From: Calditrichota bacterium
GTDB taxonomy: Bacteria > Calditrichota > Calditrichia > RBG-13-44-9
DNA length: 8,914 nt
NCBI GenBank assembly: GCA_016934605.1
Contig: JAFGSO010000366.1
Span: forward strand, 1-8,914
Reading direction: 5' to 3'
How positions within the stretch are numbered: position 1 is the stretch's first letter; each line of letters opens with the position of its first letter. Both the position numbers and the translations under genes were made by a program. Below are positions 1 to 5,741 of the stretch, in pieces. The notes under the pieces were generated by a model. The model did not search any database. It saw only the letters and a list, made by a program, of their open reading frames with translations, and was not told the origin of the DNA.

Positions 1-120
1 TAAATCATTAAATTCTTTCTCCCATAAGAAATCTTTCAGTTCGCCCTTCATCTGACTGATCCCTGAATCAGGAATTCCTGTAAGAAGTAATAATAAAAAT
101 ATCGTCAATAGTTTTAACAT
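1..120 (-). CDS. Partial secreted protein, N-terminus only, function unknown
   Basis: The first 40 codons of a minus-strand gene that leaves the window on the left. It opens with ATG at 120-118 and stays open to base 1. The N-terminus (MLKLLTIFLLLLLTGIPDSG) has one early lysine followed by a leucine-rich core, which is a good Sec signal peptide. There is no lipobox cysteine, so cleavage probably falls around residues 18-23 and the product would be periplasmic or outer-membrane. The visible mature part is mixed charged (SQMKGELKDFLWEKEFND). The start lies 10 bases after the stop of the SpoIID-domain gene, and the GGGA six bases before the ATG is a plausible ribosome binding site, so it is probably the third gene of that operon. 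Too little is present to name a family. Confidence 0.6.
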   Translation of the reverse strand, partial: MLKLLTIFLLLLLTGIPDSGISQMKGELKDFLWEKEFNDL

Positions 121-130
121 AGAGTTCCCA

Positions 131-1423
131 TCAATACGCTCTTGACAGAACCAGGTCCGGATAGTAGAATTTCAGAATGTCCTGGAAAGATTTTCCTCGC
201 AGAGCCTGTCCGATGGCGCCCCACTGACATAATCCACGTCCATGACCGAAGCCGGCACCTACCAGATAAAATGTATCATTTTCATTCCGGGAGGCTTTCA
301 GAAGGAAAAGATTACTGGGAAGAGGATGTCCCGAATCGTCCGCAAAAAGGGTGCGGATTTGCCACTCTCTGACCGGAATATCTTCTCCGTTTATAATGAA
401 TTGCAGTTTGTCCACGCGGCCCGATTTTTTCCGCGAAGTTATTGCCAAAGTGATGTCATACCCATTTTCAATATAATCAGTTTTTCTGTCGAGCCCGAGG
501 AGACCCAACCGTACCATATTTGTCAACAGATTCCGACCGGTGATGGTTCTTACCCAGCGGTACAGAGGCGAAGCGATACAGTTTACACTGTTGTCCAGGT
601 TATCTTTCATAATGGCAGCCGCTGTAATGGTATTATTCAACTGGTATGCAGAATGATCCAGCACTCCACCACAGGTTGAATGATACTGTATTCTAACCAG
701 TTTTTTGTCCGGAGTCTGCAGTATCAGGCCGGATGTTTCCTCGACAGCTCTTTTAACCAGAGGAGAATTTTTTTCCCGTCCCCGATAAACCTGGTCTCTG
801 GTATCTGAGTAAATATCAAAAAAAGTGGATTGTGGATTCTGAATCATGACCAGGGCATAAGTTCGAGCTGCCACCACCTGACTGAGAACTGCCTGATAAT
901 AATCCGGGGTATAACTGGGAATTTCGTGGGGAATCACACCCTCCAGATAATCTGGCATGTTGAGGTGATTAATAACCGATATCCGGTTTCCATCCCGGGC
1001 GAAAACCAGCTTCCCCTCGTATGTGATTCCATTCCAGATGAAACGTTGTCCCTTTTCCGGTAAAAAATCAATTGTTGTAAAATTTTCAAATTCAAACCAC
1101 CTCGCTTCACTGCGAAACAACAGTTTACCGTTCTGATAGGTGACAGTAAATTCGCCGATTCTGGAATCCAGGATATAATCCGCTTCTTCGCTTGTCAACC
1201 GAAATTCATCAAGGAATAAAAGCTTTCCCTGATGGAGTTTTTCCTGTATGGCAACACGTATCGAAGGGGTTTCTCTGGTGGTGGGCGGGGGCTTAAAAAC
1301 GCGTTGTCTGGTACAACCAAAAACAACCAGTATCAGCAGAAGCACTGAAAAAATCGCTCTTTGATCGATGTTCAGTGCAGCGGGGAGACAGGATTTTTTA
1401 TGGAATGGATATATGTGTGACAA
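131..1423 (-). CDS. SpoIID/LytB-domain lipoprotein (putative peptidoglycan lytic transglycosylase)
   Basis: About 430 residues with a SpoIID/LytB domain; proteins of this family cut peptidoglycan glycan strands (SpoIID) or stimulate amidases (LytB). Numbering below starts from the TTG at 1444; subtract 7 for the preferred TTG at 1423. A hydrophobic stretch ends in a lipobox-like VFGC with Cys44, so the product is probably a lipoprotein. Family landmarks are IRVAIQEKL (62-70), DYLEGVIPHEIPS (165-177) with Glu174 at the position of the SpoIID catalytic glutamate, QVVAARTYAL (189-198), YHSTCGG (254-260), and GAGFGHGRGLCQWGA (396-410) near the C-terminus, then the terminal FYYPDLVL. His255, Cys258 and Cys289 resemble the zinc-binding residues described in some SpoIID proteins (inference). 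No normal ATG exists upstream of the signal sequence; TTG at 1423 has GGATGG seven bases before it, while TTG at 1444 would overlap the upstream stop. It follows the beta-barrel gene by four bases. Domain identity is firm; enzymatic activity is inferred and the start is uncertain. Confidence 0.9.
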   Translation of the reverse strand: MSHIYPFHKKSCLPAALNIDQRAIFSVLLLILVVFGCTRQRVFKPPPTTRETPSIRVAIQEKLHQGKLLFLDEFRLTSEEADYILDSRIGEFTVTYQNGKLLFRSEARWFEFENFTTIDFLPEKGQRFIWNGITYEGKLVFARDGNRISVINHLNMPDYLEGVIPHEIPSYTPDYYQAVLSQVVAARTYALVMIQNPQSTFFDIYSDTRDQVYRGREKNSPLVKRAVEETSGLILQTPDKKLVRIQYHSTCGGVLDHSAYQLNNTITAAAIMKDNLDNSVNCIASPLYRWVRTITGRNLLTNMVRLGLLGLDRKTDYIENGYDITLAITSRKKSGRVDKLQFIINGEDIPVREWQIRTLFADDSGHPLPSNLFLLKASRNENDTFYLVGAGFGHGRGLCQWGAIGQALRGKSFQDILKFYYPDLVLSRAY

Positions 1424-1427
1424 TACA

Positions 1428-2069
1428 CTACCATCCAAAGCCAAGAATACTGATACCTACACGAAGCCCAAAACCGGATATGTCCAGCTCTTCCCAGGTC
1501 GGAAATCCTTCCTCGTTAGTACTGTCATTTCTTGTCACCTTGGAACCATTATAGATGCCATCCAGGAAGAAATTCGCTGAGGAACTGATCTGAATACCTA
1601 TACCCAAAGCCCCCTGCCAACCGAAACCATGGTAAAAGCGGGTAGAATGCACATCAGTGATATAATTGTTTTCATTATTCCAGACCATTTCCCATCCCAG
1701 CCCTCCGGAAGCCCTTAGAAAAAACGGACTCCTGTAGCCCAATTGATTTTCCCAGTTCAGTTTTAGAAAAAGGGGAATCATATATGTCTTATATTCCAGT
1801 TCTTTCTGTTTGATTTCCGGAGTGATATCATTTAACTGTACTTCTCCTAGGGTAGTAACCCGTGTGTAGGATTTTTGAAAATAGTTAAATTCGAAGCTCC
1901 AGCTCAAACTTTCGTCGATCATCCGACCAACATTCAATCCGAAAATATAACCAGCCCTGGCATCTTCCGGATCCTGATATCCAACTTTGAATTCTGAAAA
2001 CGGTACATTTCCATATAGCCGGGAAAATGCTAATACAGAAATAAAAATGACGAGGGGAAAATGTTTCAT
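1428..2069 (-). CDS. Small outer-membrane beta-barrel protein, function unknown
   Basis: 213 residues from ATG 2069. The N-terminus MKHFPLVIFISVLAFSRLYG is a clear Sec signal peptide with likely cleavage near residue 20. The mature part is built of alternating-residue, aromatic and glycine-rich strands, for example AGYIFGLNVGRM (39-50), LSWSFEFNYF (55-64), KTYMIPLFLKLNW (94-106), PFFLRASGGLGWEM (115-128), QGALGIGIQI (152-161) and FGLRVGISILGFGW at the C-terminus. The pattern and length fit an 8-stranded barrel of the OmpA/OmpW size class, and the aromatic end fits outer-membrane insertion. No OmpA-type peptidoglycan-binding domain follows. An in-frame ATG at 2132 would add 21 residues before the signal peptide and is rejected; ATG 2069 has GGAA about 9 bases upstream. 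It is the first gene of a minus-strand set with the SpoIID lipoprotein. The specific role is unknown. Confidence 0.75.
   Translation of the reverse strand: MKHFPLVIFISVLAFSRLYGNVPFSEFKVGYQDPEDARAGYIFGLNVGRMIDESLSWSFEFNYFQKSYTRVTTLGEVQLNDITPEIKQKELEYKTYMIPLFLKLNWENQLGYRSPFFLRASGGLGWEMVWNNENNYITDVHSTRFYHGFGWQGALGIGIQISSSANFFLDGIYNGSKVTRNDSTNEEGFPTWEELDISGFGLRVGISILGFGW
1431..1436 (-). promoter_or_regulatory. Ribosome binding site favouring the TTG start at 1423 of the SpoIID gene
   Basis: On the minus strand GGATGG lies seven bases before TTG 1423, straddling the last codons and stop of the upstream barrel gene. It is one mismatch from the AGGAGG core. This suggests translational coupling of the SpoIID gene to the barrel gene and decides against the TTG at 1444. 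Confidence 0.35.
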
Positions 2070-2152
2070 AGAGCTATTTCCAAAATTATTGATAACAAAT
2101 TTAGGGGAGCAAGAAGAAAAATGCAAATTCAATACGAAAATATGAACATTTT

Positions 2153-2182
2153 ATAATATGGGTTATTTAAGAAAACCGTAAA
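2153..2182 (-). promoter_or_regulatory. Candidate sigma70-type promoter for the minus-strand envelope operon
   Basis: Read on the minus strand, TTTACG (2182-2177) and TATTAT (2158-2153) are separated by 18 bases, about 85 bases before the barrel gene start. The whole region is AT-rich, so chance matches are likely. Confidence 0.3.
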
Positions 2183-2196
2183 AAATTCGATAGTGA

Positions 2197-2249
2197 AGAT
2201 TGCAGGAGATACTTGCTGAAAAAGTACTCTGAAAAACCGTTTGCAATCT
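2197..2249. repeat. Spaced 8-bp inverted repeat upstream of recJ
   Basis: AGATTGCA (2197-2204) and its exact reverse complement TGCAATCT (2242-2249) are separated by 37 bases. Allowing a two-base bulge, pairing continues through AGT/ACT on the outside. The right arm overlaps the candidate -35 hexamer at 2241-2246, so it could be an operator. An 8-bp repeat in AT-rich DNA may also be chance. Confidence 0.3.
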
Positions 2250-2269
2250 ACTGTTTTGCATATTAAAAT
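2241..2269 (+). promoter_or_regulatory. Candidate sigma70-type promoter for recJ-rodZ
   Basis: TTGCAA (2241-2246), a 17-base spacer and TAAAAT (2264-2269) give a reasonable match to the housekeeping consensus, about 110 bases before the recJ start. No experimental or comparative support is available from the window. Confidence 0.35.
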
Positions 2270-2371
2270 TCATTCGAGAATCAAAAAAAACAGCGTGTTA
2301 TCATGATGCGGTTCTGCATAACAAAGTCAACAATATTGAATAAAAAAATATTTAAAATAAATCAGGACCAT

Positions 2372-2376
2372 AGGTG
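2372..2376 (+). promoter_or_regulatory. Ribosome binding site of recJ
   Basis: AGGTG ends five bases before ATG 2382. An ATG four bases earlier (2378) is in another frame, so the spacing supports 2382 as the start, matching the N-terminus expected of RecJ. Confidence 0.5.
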
Positions 2377-2381
2377 TATGA

Positions 2382-4079
2382 ATGGAGTACAAATGGGTTT
2401 TAGGTTGCGATTATGATGAAGAGATAGTTGACAATATTGCCCGGGAACTGGCAGTTCCGCCCGTTATGGCCCGGATTTTGTTAAACCGGGAAATCGATTC
2501 TTTCGATAAGGCATATTATTATTTCCGACCCGATCTGGAAAACCTCCACGATCCTTTTCTGATGGATGGAATGGACAGAGCTGTGGAGCGGCTTCATAAA
2601 GCGCTTCATACGGGAGAGAATATTCTCATCTACGGGGATTATGATGTTGATGGTGTCTCCTCAGCTGCTATCCTCTATCTGGTCATGTCCCGTATGGTGG
2701 GTTCAAAAATCTCCTACTACATTCCGGACAGGATGACGGAAGGATACGGGCTTTCCAGCAAGAGCATCCACGAGGCGGCAGAAAACGAAGTGTCTCTCAT
2801 CGTAACAGTAGATTGTGGTGTTACTGCGGTGGATGAAATCAAGCTGGCCAATGAACTGGGCATGGATACGATTGTCTGCGATCATCATCAGCCTGCCGAA
2901 GAATTACCTCCAGCAGTGGCCATTCTCGATCCGAAATTGCCGGACTCCAATTATCCGTTCAAAGAACTGGCGGGAGTAGGAGTTGCATTTAAACTGCTTC
3001 AGGGTCTTTACAAGAAGCTCGGATTGTCAGAAGCGGAACTTGATGAATATCTGGACCTGGTGGCAATTGGCAGTTGTGCGGATATCGTCCCTCTGGTTGA
3101 TGAAAACCGGATTCTGGTAAGGCATGGGATGGATAAGATCAATTATAATCCGCGTTTCGGAGTGAGAGCACTACTGGAATCTTCCGGGCTGAATTCAAAA
3201 GAAATAACTGCGGGACTAATTGTCTTTGTCCTTGCTCCACGTATCAATGCGGTGGGAAGGCTGGGAGATGCACGGCGTGCAGTTCAGCTGTTCAGTGCAC
3301 CAACTCTCCAGCAGGCCCGGCTTCTGGCCAGAGAGCTGGAAAAAGAGAACCGTCTGCGCCGCGATATCGATGAGATTACATTTCGGGAAGCCAGAGAGAT
3401 TCTGGAAACAAGACTGGATCCCCGGGAAGATAAAGCCTTTGTTTTATATAAAAACGATTGGCATCCCGGTGTTATCGGTATTGTCGCCTCCAGAATCGTT
3501 GAAAAATATTACCGTCCCACCATAATGATTACCGTTATCGATGGTATAGGGAAAGGCAGCGCCAGAAGCATTGCCAATTTTAATATTTATCAGGCCATAA
3601 AAGAATGTTCACACCTGCTTTCAGGCTTTGGTGGACATAAATATGCAGCCGGACTGACTATTGAAGCGGAAAAAATTCCGGAATTCGTGAAATGTTTTAA
3701 AGAAGCGGCAGCAGAACAGCTGGTTCCGGAAGATCTTATTCCCTGCTTGAAAATCGACGGTGAAATCGATATTTCGGAGTTTAATCCAAGATTTATCCGC
3801 CTGCTGAAATTAATGGGCCCCTTCGGACCGATGAATAATCGTCCGGTGTTCAGGACACGTAATCTGAAAATTGTGGGAAACCCCTCTGTGGTGGGACAGA
3901 ATCATCTGAAACTCAAGGTCGAACAGGACGGAGTTGTTATGGATGCAATCGGGTTTAATATGGCGGACTATCTGGGAAGAATCGGAAACAATGGTTTTGT
4001 GGATTGTGTGTATGTAGTCGAAGAAAACCGTTGGAACGGGAAAAATTATCTTCAATTGAGATTAAAAGATATTCGGTAG
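2382..4079 (+). CDS. recJ: Single-stranded-DNA-specific exonuclease RecJ
   Basis: 565 residues, the normal full length for bacterial RecJ, a 5'-3' exonuclease acting on single-stranded DNA in recombinational repair, mismatch repair and stalled-fork processing in the cytoplasm. All DHH-family motifs are present: motif I YGDYDVDG (84-91; Asp86, Asp88, Asp90), motif II VTVDCG (141-146; Asp144), motif III DHH (167-169), and AIGSCADIVPL (228-238) with Asp234. These supply the metal-binding site. The conserved PRINAVGRL follows at 286-294. The DHHA1 domain shows HPGVIGIVASRI (361-372), GKGSARS (390-396) and the GGHKYAAG motif (417-424). The C-terminal OB-like part starts near LLKLMGPFGP (474-483). 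No lesion is visible and every catalytic residue is intact. The rodZ-like gene starts five bases after its stop, so the two are probably co-transcribed. Confidence 0.97.
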   Translation: MEYKWVLGCDYDEEIVDNIARELAVPPVMARILLNREIDSFDKAYYYFRPDLENLHDPFLMDGMDRAVERLHKALHTGENILIYGDYDVDGVSSAAILYLVMSRMVGSKISYYIPDRMTEGYGLSSKSIHEAAENEVSLIVTVDCGVTAVDEIKLANELGMDTIVCDHHQPAEELPPAVAILDPKLPDSNYPFKELAGVGVAFKLLQGLYKKLGLSEAELDEYLDLVAIGSCADIVPLVDENRILVRHGMDKINYNPRFGVRALLESSGLNSKEITAGLIVFVLAPRINAVGRLGDARRAVQLFSAPTLQQARLLARELEKENRLRRDIDEITFREAREILETRLDPREDKAFVLYKNDWHPGVIGIVASRIVEKYYRPTIMITVIDGIGKGSARSIANFNIYQAIKECSHLLSGFGGHKYAAGLTIEAEKIPEFVKCFKEAAAEQLVPEDLIPCLKIDGEIDISEFNPRFIRLLKLMGPFGPMNNRPVFRTRNLKIVGNPSVVGQNHLKLKVEQDGVVMDAIGFNMADYLGRIGNNGFVDCVYVVEENRWNGKNYLQLRLKDIR

Positions 4080-4084
4080 AACTG

Positions 4085-5032
4085 ATGAAAGAATTTTTTT
4101 TAAATCTGAAAGAGATCCGCGAAAAGAAGGGACTTACCCTTGAAGAAATTTCCGAGCGCACTCGCCTCTCCATTCAATATCTAAGAGATATTGAAAAAGG
4201 TCAACTGGAAAACCTTCCGGCTGGCTACGACCGCATCTTTTTTAAAAGATACCTGAAAGAGATCGGAGAAGATAAGGATGAGGTATGGCGTGACTTTAAC
4301 CTCTTCTTTGGCACAGGTCCGCTTGAAAAAAATATGCCATATTCATCGGATATTCCGGAAAGCAAAAAAGAATCACCAATCGAAGAACCCGAGGAGAAGA
4401 AAACTGAAGTCCCCGAAAAAGTCTCTGCATTCCAAAATTTGATGATGCAGTTGAATATGGATAAAATATACAAATATTTCTGGGGAATAATCACCATCGC
4501 AGTTCTGGGTATAGTTGGCTATTTTGCTTATCAGCAGTATATTTTTGTGAAAAATACGCCACCGGAAGTAAAAGAAATATCAGTGTCGCAATATATTAGT
4601 GAAATGCAGACTCAGGACAGCCTGCTCACGCCCAGAATGTCTGAAGATACAGAAATCTCAAGTGCTGGAGAAGTTGAATTCGATGTGAGACTGCATGCTC
4701 GTGAGAGAACCTGGATACGGGAAATCCGCGACCAGAAGGATACTACAGATTATATCATGAGTGAAGGATTGAATAGAAAAATTTCGGCATCACAATCGGT
4801 AAAACTTATGCTGGGACGAGCCGATGGGGTGGAACTGTGGATCAATAAAGACAGTCTGGGTGTGATGGGTGCCCCCGACGAAGTGGTTGTCAGTCTGGTA
4901 TTGACCCAGAAAGGGATTACTGAAAAAAGGTTGAAGAAAATAACACCCACCCGGGAAACTCCTCCGGATACATCGGCTTCTATTTCGGCTGCAGCAGGTA
5001 ATATGTCCGAGAATGCCAGGGACGCCGAATGA
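4085..5032 (+). CDS. rodZ: RodZ-like HTH membrane protein (cell-shape regulator)
   Basis: 315 residues with RodZ architecture. Residues 5-70 form a Cro/CI-type helix-turn-helix (LKEIREKKGLTLEEISERT, then SIQYLRDIEKGQ and YDRIFFKRYLKEIG), followed by an acidic, Lys/Pro/Glu-rich linker (about 85-112), one transmembrane helix (about 131-150, YFWGIITIAVLGIVGYFAY), and a C-terminal periplasmic domain. Residues 197-275 match the DUF4115-type RodZ tail: VEFDVRLHARERTWIREI, then ISASQSVKLMLGRADGVEL. RodZ binds MreB through its cytoplasmic HTH and organises the elongation machinery; that role is inferred here from architecture, as no mreB is in the window. ATG 4085 is chosen because the HTH begins right after it; the frame is open further upstream only because it runs inside recJ. 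It sits five bases after recJ. The last ~25 residues are low-complexity Ser/Ala/Thr. Confidence 0.88.
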   Translation: MKEFFLNLKEIREKKGLTLEEISERTRLSIQYLRDIEKGQLENLPAGYDRIFFKRYLKEIGEDKDEVWRDFNLFFGTGPLEKNMPYSSDIPESKKESPIEEPEEKKTEVPEKVSAFQNLMMQLNMDKIYKYFWGIITIAVLGIVGYFAYQQYIFVKNTPPEVKEISVSQYISEMQTQDSLLTPRMSEDTEISSAGEVEFDVRLHARERTWIREIRDQKDTTDYIMSEGLNRKISASQSVKLMLGRADGVELWINKDSLGVMGAPDEVVVSLVLTQKGITEKRLKKITPTRETPPDTSASISAAAGNMSENARDAE

Positions 5033-5227
5033 TCCGGATACATTCCATGCTTTTTCAATCAGAATATTTCATAAACGTGTGTCTATTGAATTATCAGGTG
5101 ATACTAGAGATAAGATCATTTTTGAAATTCTATTAATATTTCCGGCGACTTTTTTGTGACTATAAATTATTTTTTATTTGATATTTTCAATATATCTAAC
5201 AAAATTATTGATCGGATTTGATTCAGA

Positions 5228-5251
5228 AATCCATTTGGATTGATTTTTTTT
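5228..5251 (+). terminator. Weak terminator-like hairpin downstream of rodZ
   Basis: AATCC (5228-5232), a four-base loop ATTT, and GGATT (5237-5241) form a 5-bp stem, with GA and then eight T (5244-5251). The stem is short and only 40% GC, so intrinsic termination would be inefficient. It lies almost 200 bases after the rodZ stop. Confidence 0.3.
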
Positions 5252-5312
5252 CAGTAATCAGAGATCCTTTAATTTATCATAGAGGAACTGCTGACAGGAT
5301 AAAAAGTAATAA

Positions 5313-5390
5313 ATGTTGTTTCAAGTGAAAACAAAGGGAAAATTAGAGCGGATTCCAACTGGAAAAATCGGAGCGGTGCTGTTTTCATGA
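5313..5390 (+). CDS. Possible 25-residue leader peptide or upstream small ORF
   Basis: ATG 5313 opens a 25-codon frame ending at TGA 5388-5390, overlapping the ATG of the next gene as ATGA. The frame cannot extend upstream because TAA lies directly before the ATG. The product begins MLFQVKTKGKLERIPTGK and ends in GAVLFS. Codon choice in its second half (CGG, GGA, GCG, GTG, CTG) is less AT-rich than the surrounding DNA. An AGGA lies 13 bases before the start, too far to be a good ribosome binding site. It could be a coupled leader peptide, the real N-terminal neighbour of the membrane gene, or chance. Confidence 0.25.
   Translation: MLFQVKTKGKLERIPTGKIGAVLFS
5316..5334. repeat. Quasi-palindrome upstream of the small membrane gene
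   Basis: TTGTTTCA, AG, TGAAAACAA pairs with one unpaired A. It could be a protein-binding site or a small hairpin inside the 25-codon ORF, but the size is within chance for this base composition. Confidence 0.2.
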
Positions 5391-5659
5391 AAGAAAAAAA
5401 ATCAGATAATACGGAAAAAAAAGACGAGAATAAAAAAATGGTAGAAGCTTATTATAAAAAAACGATGAGGATTCTGGAATATTATGTTCTGGTATGTTTT
5501 ATTCTGATTACATTTATGCCTCTTCTGAATTTCGCCTGGATACCGGGATTTATAAAATTTGTCTATTTTACCGGATTTCCTCTTCTAATCCTTATCTTTA
5601 TCATCAGTCTGTTTAAAGAACCTATCATTAAAATGATTACTAACCTTTTAGAAAAATAA
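5387..5659 (+). CDS. Small two-helix membrane protein, function unknown
   Basis: 90 residues, not recognised as any named family. The first 17 residues are a hydrophilic, Lys/Glu/Asp-rich tail (MKEKKSDNTEKKDENKK). Two hydrophobic helices follow, about 30-48 (LEYYVLVCFILITFMPLL and next residues) and 57-76 (FVYFTGFPLLILIFIISLF), joined by a short loop with FAWIPGF. A short positively charged tail (KEPIIKMITNLLEK) ends it. Positive charge at both ends suggests a hairpin with both termini in the cytoplasm. ATG 5387 lacks a good ribosome binding site at normal distance (GGAG is 13 bases away); an alternative ATG is at 5438, residue 18. Three runs of 7-8 A lie in the first 54 bases. It sits between the rodZ-like gene and the heptose kinase with unmatched gaps on both sides. 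The hydrophobic pattern makes a real gene more likely than not. Confidence 0.55.
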   Translation: MKEKKSDNTEKKDENKKMVEAYYKKTMRILEYYVLVCFILITFMPLLNFAWIPGFIKFVYFTGFPLLILIFIISLFKEPIIKMITNLLEK

Positions 5660-5741
5660 TTTATACCTCGCCAATTTGAATAAGAGATAATTTTTATTTT
5701 GTAAAGGTAATATTCCTGACTTCCGAATATAGAATTAATAG

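Larger units (their letters stand above)
2070..2381. other. Divergent intergenic region between the barrel operon and recJ
   Basis: About 310 AT-rich bases without a credible gene. Transcription leaves in both directions, so promoters for both units should lie here. It contains candidate -10/-35 pairs on each strand and one spaced inverted repeat (2197-2249), listed separately. No rho-independent terminator would be expected and none is seen. Confidence 0.6.
5033..5386 (+). other. AT-rich gap between rodZ and the small membrane gene
   Basis: About 350 bases with long T and A runs and no gene of normal size. It holds a weak terminator-like hairpin (5228-5251) with a competing upstream stem (5214-5232), a quasi-palindrome (5316-5334) and a 25-codon ORF (5313-5390). 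I found no convincing -35/-10 pair, though one would be expected if the downstream genes are a separate unit. Confidence 0.5.

Noticed and set aside
142..1063. Plus-strand open frames opposite the SpoIID gene
   Set aside because: They are antisense to a gene with clear family motifs, have no recognisable protein features and no ribosome binding sites.
2070..2132. Longer start for the barrel gene at ATG 2132
   Set aside because: It would put 21 polar residues in front of a clean signal peptide that begins at ATG 2069.
4004..4084. Longer start for the rodZ-like gene at ATG 4004
   Set aside because: The added 27 residues lie inside the 3' end of recJ and precede the HTH domain with no family match; ATG 4085 sits directly before it.
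4094..4101. T8 run near the start of the rodZ-like gene as a phase-variation switch
   Set aside because: It encodes Phe-Phe-Leu in the family frame, and a single T8 in AT-rich DNA is expected by chance.
5032..5039. Palindrome ATCCGGAT at the rodZ stop as a terminator
   Set aside because: There is no loop and no T-run after it; it is an isolated 8-bp palindrome.
5675..5705. Possible promoter before the heptose kinase (TTGAAT then TGTAAA, or a Bacteroidota-like TTTG and TATTTTG)
   Set aside because: Both readings miss the consensus at several positions, and the AT-rich sequence makes such matches common.
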